Source: a virus. Taken from it: a DNA stretch of 64,000 bases. The notes under the pieces are model-generated. The model saw nothing but the letters and a program-made list of their open reading frames with translations. It was not told the origin of the DNA and did no database searches. The position numbers and the translations under genes were made by a program. Each line of letters opens with the position of its first letter. Position 1 is the first letter of the stretch. The stretch is from positions 55,600 through 119,599 of IMG/VR virus record IMGVR_UViG_3300037246_000990, one strand, 5' to 3'. This document shows positions 1 to 7,545 of this stretch, piece by piece.

Positions 1-923
1 GTGCTCATTGTAAAGTACTGGTGCGAGCAACAACTTCTTATGGTAGGCCAAGTGGCAATGAAGTCATCGCCATCAATCTAGACTCTGAGACAGAGCGTGT
101 GGCTTTCTTGCATTCGTTTAACACAAGGTGCTTCACATACCATATGAACAACACCCTAGACACTTACCACGCACCCAAGCTGCCTTCTAGTATGCTAAAC
201 GATGGTCACTCTAACCTCCTAGCCTCAGGTATCATTGACACCAATGATAATGAGATACTCATTGAGATAGGAGACAAACCTTACCTCCTATACAAAAGGA
301 AAAAGGACGATGGCCCTGTAGTAACATGGTTCGATGGTGTCTGCACATTCAACAGCGCAGACCCAGTCTCAATAAGGGTAGCCACCATCAACGAAGCCAA
401 AGAACTGCTAGCCGATCCACCGGGAGCAGAACAACTATGTGGTCTTTGGTGGGCGCATAAGCAGCCAAGTGGGTTCCAACCACCTAAGTTGGATGATTCT
501 GTCCTCAAGATACTTAGTAATCCTGTTAATCCACTTAATCATGGGTACCTAATTAGTGATTGTTTTATTAAAAGCGAGGGCGTTTACTCAGATGCCACTC
601 AAACCTTGATTCCTGATACAGCACTGCTGCAAGAACCTCTCGATAGCCGATCCAGAAGTTACCTAACTGCTCGCTGCCTTTGGAATGATACATGTAAAGT
701 AGTCAAAAAGAGGCTACCTATGGAGTACGAAGGGTTGACGATCAAGAAAGACAAGTACGCAACCTCTTCTACCCCGGATGAAAAAACCGGCTGCATCATC
801 AGGACATCAAGCGGTGTGTTCATACAAGGCTTGATCAAAAACAACAAAGACTGGGGCCTACAGTCTAAGCTGGACCACTGGTACAAACTTGACTCCAAAA
901 TCAATAGGATTGATCTAACATGA
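1..923 (+). CDS. Unknown protein, 5' end outside window
   Basis: The reading frame is open through the left edge (first complete codon at base 3), and the only internal candidate start, GTG at 21, has no ribosome binding site. The true start therefore probably lies upstream and the gene is partial. The residues just before that GTG read A-H-C-K, which may be the end of a CxxC zinc motif. I recognise no family. The visible 300 residues are soluble, with scattered Cys and aromatic residues, and no membrane segment or Walker motif. The stop overlaps the sigma-factor start by 4 bases (ATGA), so the two are probably co-translated. Confidence 0.7.
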   Translation, partial: AHCKVLVRATTSYGRPSGNEVIAINLDSETERVAFLHSFNTRCFTYHMNNTLDTYHAPKLPSSMLNDGHSNLLASGIIDTNDNEILIEIGDKPYLLYKRKKDDGPVVTWFDGVCTFNSADPVSIRVATINEAKELLADPPGAEQLCGLWWAHKQPSGFQPPKLDDSVLKILSNPVNPLNHGYLISDCFIKSEGVYSDATQTLIPDTALLQEPLDSRSRSYLTARCLWNDTCKVVKKRLPMEYEGLTIKKDKYATSSTPDEKTGCIIRTSSGVFIQGLIKNNKDWGLQSKLDHWYKLDSKINRIDLT

Positions 924-2182
924 GCACGGACTCTTACACAAGACAGCACTATAACAATCACAAAAACCACAAGTCTCAACAGTATCAGGAGGTAGGCCGT
1001 AACCAAATATATCTCACTGAAGAAGAAGAAATTAAACTGGTCAATGAGTACACGGTAGCACGACAAACACTGCGTAGATACATTCTCTCCAAGAGAAAGT
1101 GCAGACAGTGGTACTTAAATCTATACCGACAGACAAAGGCAGAAGGCCGATCAGTAGCCAAGCTATGTGCTCGCTTCAATACCAGGGTGAAGGGGTTGAG
1201 TACCCAACTAGAAACAGAGATGGAACGTATCCTTCAGCGCTTAGGGACACACAACCCTGCGGGGCACGAGTGTGCGAACTGGGTCATCTTTGATATGCTA
1301 CCCTCCGAGTACTGCTACTCTGAGATGGTGAAGCTAGTGCCTCGCACCAAAATCCTAGCCCGTATGCAGGCTAAGGTAGCGAAGATAGAGGACACGCTGC
1401 TCCGCTCCATGCTCATGGCAGCACATGAGATAGCAAACAGCAGTTCATCTAACATCTTGAGTGTTGATGAGAATGATGCGGTGCAAGAAGTCCAGATGTA
1501 CTTCCTCGAATCCATACGCAAGTATGATCCTAACTTCCAGACACCTGAAGGGAACCGAGTGAAGCTGTGTACCTACGCCTACAGCAGAGGTGAACGACTG
1601 GTACAGGAATGGATACTGAACAACAGCAGGCTGGTGCGTGTACCTCGGAACAAAATGGGCAGAATACTCACCGTGATTAAAGCGTATGAGCTACTGGAAA
1701 ATGACAATCTCAACCTGTATGCATTGACCAACGAAACGAACAAGATTCAAAAAGAGAAAGGGGCCTTGACAAACAGCAATGTCTTCACAGTTAAAGAGGT
1801 AGACGAACTCATTAAGATACTCATGAGCAACTACATCCACTTGGATCAACCCTTTAACCGTAATAAAAACAACCCCACCACCATAGGTGAGATGCTTAGC
1901 AACGATGAACCTTGTGTCACAGAATTAATACAAGCACAAGATAAGAAGGAGCAACTGCTTGAGCTACTTCAAGACAATCTAAATAAGATAGAGTACCAGA
2001 TCATATCACTTCGATACTTCCATGACTCAGCGGACAAGGTACCTAAGGCACTGAAAGAGATAGGCCCGCTGCTTGTGTCAGTATACGGTGGTAAGAACTA
2101 CAGCAGAGAAAGCATACGAAAGATTGAGAAAACAGCCTTGGCTAAAATCAAGGCTCTATGGGAGGTCAAACGATTGTGGTAG
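920..2182 (+). CDS. Phage-encoded sigma-70-family RNA polymerase sigma factor
   Basis: Probably redirects host RNA polymerase to phage promoters. Region 2 is visible at about residues 160-245: a D-A-V-Q-E-V segment, then the K-Y-D-P-N-F core-binding motif, L-C-T-Y-A-Y, and a basic L-V-R-V-P-R stretch matching the R-x-I-R-I-P segment of primary sigmas. A region 4 helix-turn-helix lies at about 345-420 (I-I-S-L-R-Y-F, then L-K-E-I-G, then S-R-E-S-I-R-K-I-E-K-T-A-L-A-K-I-K). Region 4 has an extra loop of about 10 residues between its two helices. The first 150 residues are basic and not recognised. At 420 residues it is large for a phage sigma factor. It starts inside the upstream stop codon (ATGA). 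Family assignment is firm; the promoters it recognises are unknown. Confidence 0.9.
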   Translation: MSTDSYTRQHYNNHKNHKSQQYQEVGRNQIYLTEEEEIKLVNEYTVARQTLRRYILSKRKCRQWYLNLYRQTKAEGRSVAKLCARFNTRVKGLSTQLETEMERILQRLGTHNPAGHECANWVIFDMLPSEYCYSEMVKLVPRTKILARMQAKVAKIEDTLLRSMLMAAHEIANSSSSNILSVDENDAVQEVQMYFLESIRKYDPNFQTPEGNRVKLCTYAYSRGERLVQEWILNNSRLVRVPRNKMGRILTVIKAYELLENDNLNLYALTNETNKIQKEKGALTNSNVFTVKEVDELIKILMSNYIHLDQPFNRNKNNPTTIGEMLSNDEPCVTELIQAQDKKEQLLELLQDNLNKIEYQIISLRYFHDSADKVPKALKEIGPLLVSVYGGKNYSRESIRKIEKTALAKIKALWEVKRLW

Positions 2183-2487
2183 AACTAAACACTTGGATCA
2201 TGGCAGGCCTGCTGGGCTTCGGTGTTGGTGTGATTGTTACTGGTATCGTAGTGATGCTGGTGGTGATCTACAACAACATCAAGGTAGTGACAGAAAAAGT
2301 AAGTGAAGATGACAGCGAAGAAAATGTCTATGGAGGAATACCCTTGTCCGCTTTGCTGGGCGGTGGAGGAGGGAGACCAATCAGCATGGCAGACCTTCAG
2401 GCTATGGCATCGAGAGCAGCACCAGCACCAGCACCAGCACCAGCAACAGAAACCAAGCAAACAGATGGAGGAGGTAACTATCTCTAA
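2176..2487 (+). CDS. Small single-pass membrane protein with Ala-Pro tail
   Basis: The GTG at 2176 is preferred because GGGAGGT lies 10 bases upstream; an in-frame ATG at 2158 has no such site. The product is about 103 residues. A strongly hydrophobic helix near the N-terminus (roughly residues 8-32, rich in Gly, Val and Ile) is followed by an acidic stretch, a Gly-run (LLGGGGG) and an alternating Ala-Pro linker. The pattern suggests an inner-membrane anchored protein with a flexible cytoplasmic or periplasmic tail. It overlaps the end of the sigma gene and abuts the next gene (TAATG). Function unknown; a holin or inhibitor role cannot be excluded. Confidence 0.72.
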   Translation: MVELNTWIMAGLLGFGVGVIVTGIVVMLVVIYNNIKVVTEKVSEDDSEENVYGGIPLSALLGGGGGRPISMADLQAMASRAAPAPAPAPATETKQTDGGGNYL

Positions 2488-2816
2488 TGCCGTACATAAA
2501 ACAAGAAGATCGTGACACATACGAAGCGTGGCTCGCCGCACTGATAGAGGATCTGACAGAGGTTGACTTTCCCCCTGGGGATGTGACCTACCTGATGTAC
2601 AGGATCGTGGGCCACTGGTTCCTACACAAGCCCAGCTATCAGTCGATAGATGAGGTGCGTGGGGCGTTGGTGGGTGTGCTGTCTGAGTTCGACAGGAAGT
2701 TCGCCTTCCCTTATGAGGACAAGAAGATCAAGGAGAACGGTGACATCGCTTGGGAGTTGTCTCAACTAGAGGGAGAACCTGAAGTAGACGACATAGACAC
2801 AAGAGGAGGTGCATGA
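2487..2816 (+). CDS. DUF6899-like phage protein
   Basis: A 109-residue protein starting M-P-Y-I-K-Q-E-D-R, with internal G-D-V-T-Y-L-M-Y-R-I and F-P-Y-E-D-K-K-I-K-E-N-G-D. This matches the conserved layout of DUF6899 proteins common in phage early regions (MPYIK start, a GxxxY segment, a YEDxKixeNGD end). Function of the family is unknown. Start codon overlaps the upstream stop (TAATG). The C-terminal 20 residues are acidic and look like a disordered tail. Family call is from memory of the motif and was not searched. Confidence 0.75.
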   Translation: MPYIKQEDRDTYEAWLAALIEDLTEVDFPPGDVTYLMYRIVGHWFLHKPSYQSIDEVRGALVGVLSEFDRKFAFPYEDKKIKENGDIAWELSQLEGEPEVDDIDTRGGA

Positions 2817-3055
2817 TGGGTGATACTAACGAGTACGAAGTACCCCCTGGGTACAACCACAAGGCCACGTCAGAGAACTTTGGCGGAGCAGAGAAGGCAG
2901 TGATTTATTATTCAAGCAAGGAGGATAACTACCTAGTAGTACTCCACTCCAAGTTGAACGAGGACATAGATGAGACTGGTGTGTTCCTCAATGCAACACA
3001 GCTTGAGCTGGTTATCCACGCTGGTACAGATGTGTTGCACGACGCAAAGATGTAG
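2816..3055 (+). CDS. Small unknown protein
   Basis: 79 residues if translation starts at the second of two adjacent ATGs, which lies 6 bases from an AGGAGG site (2804-2809); the first ATG at 2813 is only 3 bases away. It has no membrane segment or cysteine motif. Composition is typical of a small mixed alpha/beta cytoplasmic protein. It overlaps the upstream stop. Function unknown. Confidence 0.6.
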   Translation: MGDTNEYEVPPGYNHKATSENFGGAEKAVIYYSSKEDNYLVVLHSKLNEDIDETGVFLNATQLELVIHAGTDVLHDAKM

Positions 3056-3057
3056 AC

Positions 3058-3399
3058 ATGATTAAACCTTTTCAAAACTATATGGCAGCATACCAGGCTG
3101 ACAGCAAAGCACTCCTTCACGATGGTAACTGGACTATCGAGAAGCTAAGTGAACTAGAAGAAGCACAGGGCTTCAGGTCACATCGGAGTGATTACTTCTC
3201 ATTGCTCAAGCATGTGTGTTATCCCAAGGGGTACGACGGTAAGGTTCCTTACCCAGAAAACGGGAGCAACTGCGTGTATCAAGTGGTGGTGTACCCCGAC
3301 GTCAGATCAGATTGCTGGCGTTGCGCGGCAAAGATACCCGAAGGCATGGTAGCGGTGTGGAAGTTTCAGAATTGGGAGCAACTAAAGTATGGAGGCTAA
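3058..3399 (+). CDS. Zinc-knuckle paralog family, member A
   Basis: 113 residues. Member of a dispersed small-protein family in this window. It carries the N-terminal element H-D-G-N-W-T-I, the central element L-L-K-H-V-C, and the C-terminal knuckle C-W-R-C-A-A-K-I-P-E-G-M followed by a hydrophobic stretch ending in N-W-E. The three cysteines plus a histidine could bind one zinc. No enzymatic motif is present. It overlaps the start of the next gene. The ribosome binding site upstream of the chosen ATG is weak, so the start is uncertain by some residues. Function unknown; see the finding on this family. Confidence 0.7.
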   Translation: MIKPFQNYMAAYQADSKALLHDGNWTIEKLSELEEAQGFRSHRSDYFSLLKHVCYPKGYDGKVPYPENGSNCVYQVVVYPDVRSDCWRCAAKIPEGMVAVWKFQNWEQLKYGG

Positions 3400-4081
3400 G
3401 AAACGAACAAGGCGGGTACCCAAGCGGTTGAACACACCCTTCCTGAAGCATGGCATAACGGAGATCAACAACGAGATCGAGAAGGCGTACTCCAAGGTGA
3501 CAGGAAAGGACAAGCTATGGCAGACGTATGACAAGATCCAGGTATCAGATGCAGAGGCGTGCTTCCGCCAGTACCGTGGCAAGTGTGTGTTCTGTGACAC
3601 ACGCCTCAGCTACCTAGGCAGGGTAACGATGCCCGCAGCACGGCTAATGTTCTACGTACCACTCAAGGTAGGTGGTGAAGCACGGCCCGACAACCTCATC
3701 GTAGTATGCGCTCACTGCAAGCATGAGTACCGAGACACACGCAAGCTGAGGCAGGACATAGTAGGGCTGGATAGCTTTGCTGACTGCTGCGAAGAGTTGT
3801 TCATAGCCATCAAGGAAGGGCACCCCCAAGCTAAGATCAACATGCTTAAGGCACGAATCAACACACGGCTGACCGATGTGGCTACGTGTATGAGGTACGT
3901 CACCACCCCCGACTGGAGGCCAGTCAAGATGGAGAAGCTGGTTGATGGGAAAAACACAATGGCTGAGGCACTGGAAAGTATGGGTAAGGGAGAGGATACG
4001 AAGGAGGCTATCACGAACAACGTGAAGCAGGCAGTGACAACTAAACAGTACAGGATCATGAGGGAGCCAACCGATGAGTAA
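3389..4081 (+). CDS. HNH-like zinc protein with degenerate active site
   Basis: 230 residues with an HNH/His-Me-finger-like layout at about residues 64-112: C-V-F-C, then a hydrophobic segment leading to P-L-K-V-G-G and D-N-L-I-V-V-C-A-H-C-K. The two CxxC pairs and the GG...DN-L segment match HNH nucleases that use a structural zinc. The histidine normally found just before P-L-x-x-G-G is replaced by Phe-Tyr, so catalysis is doubtful. The N-terminus is very basic, which suggests DNA binding. It may be an inactivated nuclease turned DNA- or protein-binding factor. Lies between two members or genes of the replication arm with overlapping ends. Confidence 0.65.
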   Translation: MEAKKRTRRVPKRLNTPFLKHGITEINNEIEKAYSKVTGKDKLWQTYDKIQVSDAEACFRQYRGKCVFCDTRLSYLGRVTMPAARLMFYVPLKVGGEARPDNLIVVCAHCKHEYRDTRKLRQDIVGLDSFADCCEELFIAIKEGHPQAKINMLKARINTRLTDVATCMRYVTTPDWRPVKMEKLVDGKNTMAEALESMGKGEDTKEAITNNVKQAVTTKQYRIMREPTDE

Positions 4082-4113
4082 GTTTGCCATCAACCTCGCA
4101 AGGTGGGCAACAG

Positions 4114-4395
4114 ATGCTGACGCTTGAAAAGATCTTTGAGAAACAGATCAGAACCAACATTATTAAAAGGGAAATCCTGTTTGAAGATGGGCTATGGTGT
4201 ATCTACAAAAGAACACCAGCCGACATTAACAGCACACACAGTCTCATCCATAGATGTAGTATATACGTATGGTCCGCAACCCTAAAAACACTTCCGGTCA
4301 GGTGCCCTGAATGTGAAGAGGCAGCACCTGAAGGGATACTGGGGTTGCTTGAGCTGCAACAGTGGGGAACAAAGGACGGTAAGTATGCTAATTGA
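4114..4395 (+). CDS. Zinc-knuckle paralog family, member B
   Basis: 93-94 residues. The ATG at 4114 follows an AAGGTGG site; an in-frame TTG at 4084 is less likely. It shows all three family elements: F-E-D-G-L-W-C-I, L-I-H-R-C-S-I, and C-P-E-C-E-E-A-A-P-E-G-I-L followed by L-L-E-L-Q-Q-W. The last match to member A (P-E-G-M/I...L/F-Q-x-W) is close. Ends within the start of the helicase gene. Function unknown. A 17-codon ATG frame (4075-4128) overlaps the upstream end and may be chance. Confidence 0.72.
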   Translation: MLTLEKIFEKQIRTNIIKREILFEDGLWCIYKRTPADINSTHSLIHRCSIYVWSATLKTLPVRCPECEEAAPEGILGLLELQQWGTKDGKYAN

Positions 4396-5854
4396 GTTCG
4401 ACAACACCGTAGCTCTAATCAAACCAGAGGATGATGATGAGCTAAAGATGTACGCTCAGGTACGAGATGGGGTCAAGACTATGGCCCCCGGTGCCCGGTA
4501 CATGAGGCAGCATAAGCTCTGGCTCCAAACGAAAGGGGCAAGAGGGTGGGATGGGCGCACCAGCATCCTCAGTAAGGCACACCCCAGCAACGGCAGTGCC
4601 TTCTTCCCTACGGGGCTGCTGCCCTACATCCACACAAAGCTAGCGGAGCTGGTTGTGTTGCCCTTCACCTTCAATGACCTGAGGCATACGCCACCAGTAC
4701 CCAGCTACAACTACACTGTACCACTATTTGACTTCCAAGCCATAGTCTTCCTTGATGCAGTAGACAACAGAGTATTCATGGGAACCACAGCAGGCTATCA
4801 CTGGCCTCAAGGTGTACTTCAGATAGCAACTGGAGGGGGCAAGACAGAGCTAGCTGTAGCTATGTGCCAAGCGATACCTGTACCCACCATGTTCATCGTC
4901 CATCGTAAGCACCTAGTTACCCAAGCTAAAGCTAGGTTCGCTAAGTATGGTATCACAGCGGGGCAGATAGGTGATGGGGTGTTTGACCCCAACACCTCCG
5001 GCGTGACTATAGCCACAACACAAACACTAGACCGGTTGTTCAAAGAGGGCGACAACGAGAAGATCAAGCAATTCTTAGGAGCAGAGCAGATCTTCTTCGA
5101 TGAGGCCCACCTTGCCGCCAGCAAGATAGCAGTGGGGAACCAACTTGTTTCGGTGTCTCGTCAGTTCCGCAGGGCGTACTACAGGTGGGGCCTAACCGGA
5201 ACCGCCTTTATGAAGGACAAATACAGTAACCAACTCCTTATGGGGTGTACTGGCGATAGGCTTGCTCATATCACCAGCGACCAGCTCATCAAAGCGGGCT
5301 ATCTCACGCCACCTCGGGTAGTGATGATAAATATGCCTGATATCGGCAGGCCAAAGAGTTGGCCTGAAGTATTTGATCACGCCATCGTTCTAAATCTGAA
5401 TCGGAACAAAAGAATCATAGAGGAGTTGGACAAATGCCCAAAGCCTGCGCTGGTGATGTCATCACGATTATCACATGCAAGTATCCTCCGAAGAATGGCG
5501 ATAAATAAAGGGATTTCGGTTCCGTCCGTTCATTGCGGGGCTACGAAAAACAAGGATAGAACCAAAGGGATAACTGACTTGCAATCTGGGAAAATAAATG
5601 CTATAATTGCTACAACAATCTATGACGAGGGTTTGGATATCCCCGAGCTACGTACCCTCATCTTGGCCGGAGGGGGTAAGAGTAAAGTGGCAGCACTTCA
5701 GAAGATTGGCCGAGGCTTGAGGAAAGCAGCAGGGAAACATGAGGTGCTGATCATTGATTTCTGTGATCAGACGGGAGCAATACTAAAACGACACTCGGCT
5801 GCGAGGAAAAAGATATGGGAGGAAGAAAACTTCAATGTTACAGAGGAAGACTAA
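4385..5854 (+). CDS. UvsW-like superfamily 2 DNA/RNA helicase
   Basis: Predicted ATP-dependent helicase acting in recombination-dependent replication and fork remodelling. The 489-residue product has Walker A A-T-G-G-G-K-T at 148-154, the DEAH box at 239-242, motif III L-T-G-T-A at 270-274, a second RecA fold with I-A-T-T-I-Y-D-E-G-L-D-I-P (motif V), and motif VI Q-K-I-G-R-G-L-R at 439-446. Size and an unrelated N-terminal segment of about 110 residues fit T4 UvsW. The ATG at 4385 follows AAAGGACGG; an ATG 72 bases upstream lies in the previous gene without a site. An internal promoter-like sequence lies near its 3' end (5579-5607). Confidence 0.93.
   Translation: MLIEFDNTVALIKPEDDDELKMYAQVRDGVKTMAPGARYMRQHKLWLQTKGARGWDGRTSILSKAHPSNGSAFFPTGLLPYIHTKLAELVVLPFTFNDLRHTPPVPSYNYTVPLFDFQAIVFLDAVDNRVFMGTTAGYHWPQGVLQIATGGGKTELAVAMCQAIPVPTMFIVHRKHLVTQAKARFAKYGITAGQIGDGVFDPNTSGVTIATTQTLDRLFKEGDNEKIKQFLGAEQIFFDEAHLAASKIAVGNQLVSVSRQFRRAYYRWGLTGTAFMKDKYSNQLLMGCTGDRLAHITSDQLIKAGYLTPPRVVMINMPDIGRPKSWPEVFDHAIVLNLNRNKRIIEELDKCPKPALVMSSRLSHASILRRMAINKGISVPSVHCGATKNKDRTKGITDLQSGKINAIIATTIYDEGLDIPELRTLILAGGGKSKVAALQKIGRGLRKAAGKHEVLIIDFCDQTGAILKRHSAARKKIWEEENFNVTEED
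5579..5607 (+). promoter_or_regulatory. Promoter-like element P0 inside the helicase gene
   Basis: TTGCAA at 5579-5584, a 17-base spacer and TATAAT at 5602-5607. The arrangement and the TTGCAATCT start match P2 at 19368. It lies within coding sequence, 228 bases before the HNH gene at 5835, and could give that gene and the following ones a separate promoter. Because it also encodes the ordinary helicase residues D-L-Q-S-G-K-I-N-A-I-I, a chance match cannot be excluded. Confidence 0.5.
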
Positions 5855-6299
5855 AGACTGGAAGAGATTCTGGAGCAAGGTAAAGAGAGGCCCGAACTGT
5901 TGGGAATGGCAAGCAGGTTGCTGCTCTGATGGTTACGGTAAGTTTTGGTTTGAAGGTCGAAATAGTCTGGCTCATCGTGTGTCGTATGCAACAAGCCAGG
6001 GTATACCAGAAAAGCTGTGTGTCTTACATACCTGCGATAACCCACCATGTGTCCGACCCTCTCACTTGTTCCTAGGGACACAGGCCGATAACGTAGCTGA
6101 CATGGTAATCAAAAGAAGGCAATCATATAATACCGGCGCTTGTGGTGTCCAACACGGGAACGCAAAGCTCACAGAAGCACAGGTGAAAGCTATCCGCTGC
6201 GACCCTAGGCTACAGTGTATAATAGCTAAAGATTACAAGGTGAGTCGTTCTACAATAACTTATATTAGGCAACGCAAAACCTGGAAGCACGTCGCATAG
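5835..6299 (+). CDS. HNH homing-type endonuclease (copy 1)
   Basis: 154 residues, free-standing. N-terminal C-W-E-W-Q-A-G motif and a central HNH core H-T-C-D-N-P-P-C-V-R-P-S-H-L-F-L-G-T followed by Q-A-D-N-V-A-D-M. This is the I-HmuI-like HNH_3 pattern. The C-terminus (H-G-N-A-K-L-T, then a helix-turn-helix-like S-R-S-T-I-T-Y-I) probably contacts DNA. Two further copies with the same core are at 15029 and 35782. Such enzymes cleave unoccupied sites and copy themselves by repair. It overlaps the helicase end by 20 bases, an unusual depth for an inserted mobile gene. Confidence 0.9.
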   Translation: MLQRKTKDWKRFWSKVKRGPNCWEWQAGCCSDGYGKFWFEGRNSLAHRVSYATSQGIPEKLCVLHTCDNPPCVRPSHLFLGTQADNVADMVIKRRQSYNTGACGVQHGNAKLTEAQVKAIRCDPRLQCIIAKDYKVSRSTITYIRQRKTWKHVA

Positions 6300-6309
6300 G
6301 AACCCACCA

Positions 6310-6579
6310 ATGGATGCTATAAAGTATGGCCAAGTCATGCTCACAGAAGGTGAGTTCTCCATCAAGGCAGGAATATTTAGTTATTTCATAGTACATGACG
6401 TTTGTGGTACTGGTGTTTATTCTGTAATGAGAGACAGGACCCCAGGGAAACATGATTGGTGCCGACGCTGCTACGACCTCTACGGTAAGAAGATACAATA
6501 CGATGAGAAAATGACAGGAATCGTAGCTCTACTAGATTGGAAAGATGAAGGAGACAGCCGTGACCAATTTGCTGAGTAA
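6310..6579 (+). CDS. Zinc-knuckle paralog family, member C
   Basis: 89 residues. Family elements: L-T-E-G-E-F-S-I-K, I-V-H-D-V-C-G, and W-C-R-R-C-Y-D-L followed, after an insert, by M-T-G-I-V-A-L-L-D-W. The proline usually found after the CxxC pair is missing and the knuckle is about 10 residues longer, so this is the most divergent of the clear members. It follows the HNH gene after 10 bases and overlaps the next gene. Function unknown. Confidence 0.68.
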   Translation: MDAIKYGQVMLTEGEFSIKAGIFSYFIVHDVCGTGVYSVMRDRTPGKHDWCRRCYDLYGKKIQYDEKMTGIVALLDWKDEGDSRDQFAE

Positions 6580-7258
6580 CGCAAAGACAAACGCTAAGAC
6601 AAAGAAGATGTTGGATGAGTTCGGATACGAAGGGGTCATTCACTACATGGCGCCTGACGTGGTGGCTGACGGAAAACACACAGTATGCCCTCATAGCACG
6701 ATAGGTTGCCGTGAGTCTTGTCTATATACTGCTGGTCGAGGAGCTATGAGAAATGTGCAAGATGCACGCATCCGTAAGACACTGGAGTTCCTCAAGGACA
6801 AGCAAGGGTACGCAGACAAGTTGGTCAAAGAACTGGCCAACCTTGAGACCCGTGCCTTGAAGAAGGGTTACACGCCAGTAGCTCGGCTGAATGGTACGTC
6901 AGACATCCCATGGGAGAACTACATCGACATGGAAGCCCTCCCCAACGTCCGATTCTATGACTACACCAAGGGTTATATGAGGATGCAGAGCTGGCTGCGT
7001 GGGGTGCTACCTTTCAACTATCATCTGACATTCAGCAATGATGAACACACGACGCTTGCAGAGCGGCACTTCATCCTGGCGAAGGGAGGCACCGTGGCCA
7101 TGGTATTCAGGGATAAGATCCCCGACTGCTGGCAGATGTACCCTGTAATTTCAGGTATGACACACGATTTTAGATTCCGTGACAAGACAGGCTGCATCAT
7201 AGGGCTACTCGCAAGGGGCCGTGCCAAGCAAGACAGCACAGGGTTTGTGGTGGATTGA
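6560..7258 (+). CDS. gp88/DUF7227-like phage protein
   Basis: 232 residues from GTG 6560, which lies 6 bases from an AAGGAG site; an in-frame ATG at 6545 overlaps that site and is less likely. Conserved features: C-P-H-S-T-I-G-C-R-E-S-C-L-Y-T-A-G-R-G near the N-terminus (three cysteines, a possible metal or Fe-S site), then A-R-L-N-G-T-S-D-I-P-W-E, F-Y-D-Y-T-K and N-Y-H-L-T-F-S. These match the widespread mycobacteriophage gp88 / DUF7227 family, sometimes named as replication-associated. The activity is not known; the cysteine pattern and TIM-barrel-like order of motifs recall radical enzymes, but this is inference. Confidence 0.8.
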   Translation: MTNLLSNAKTNAKTKKMLDEFGYEGVIHYMAPDVVADGKHTVCPHSTIGCRESCLYTAGRGAMRNVQDARIRKTLEFLKDKQGYADKLVKELANLETRALKKGYTPVARLNGTSDIPWENYIDMEALPNVRFYDYTKGYMRMQSWLRGVLPFNYHLTFSNDEHTTLAERHFILAKGGTVAMVFRDKIPDCWQMYPVISGMTHDFRFRDKTGCIIGLLARGRAKQDSTGFVVD

Positions 7259-7545
7259 TGAGTACGAGCAACGTAGGTACACTAAAGATCCTAGTACCTG
7301 ACATACAAGGGTGGGCAATAGTTAAACACCAGTTCAGCGTGACGGGTACTTCCATCCATGGTGAACATTTAATAGGATGCAAACATGCCTTCGATAGACT
7401 GATAGCTCGTTGGTGCTGGGAGTGGAGCGATGCTGGTGTAGAGAATACGGACCGCTGTTGGGTGTGTAAAGAACCTGTGCCAGAAGAGATCGTAGCGCTA
7501 GTAGCGATGATGAATTGGGAGAAGATACAACGTGGCAAACCTTAA
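7258..7545 (+). CDS. Zinc-knuckle paralog family, member D
   Basis: 95 residues. The ATG overlaps the preceding stop (TGATG). Family elements: I-Q-G-W-A-I-V, H-L-I-G-C-K-H, and R-C-W-V-C-K-E-P-V-P-E-E-I-V-A-L followed by M-M-N-W-E-K. The C-terminal knuckle is very close to member A (W-x-C-K/A...P-E-x-I/M...N-W-E). The gene overlaps the DNA ligase start by 14 bases. Function unknown. Confidence 0.72.
   Translation: MSTSNVGTLKILVPDIQGWAIVKHQFSVTGTSIHGEHLIGCKHAFDRLIARWCWEWSDAGVENTDRCWVCKEPVPEEIVALVAMMNWEKIQRGKP

Noticed and set aside
4075-4128. 17-codon frame overlapping the end of the HNH-like zinc gene
   Set aside because: Too short and without supporting features; likely chance.
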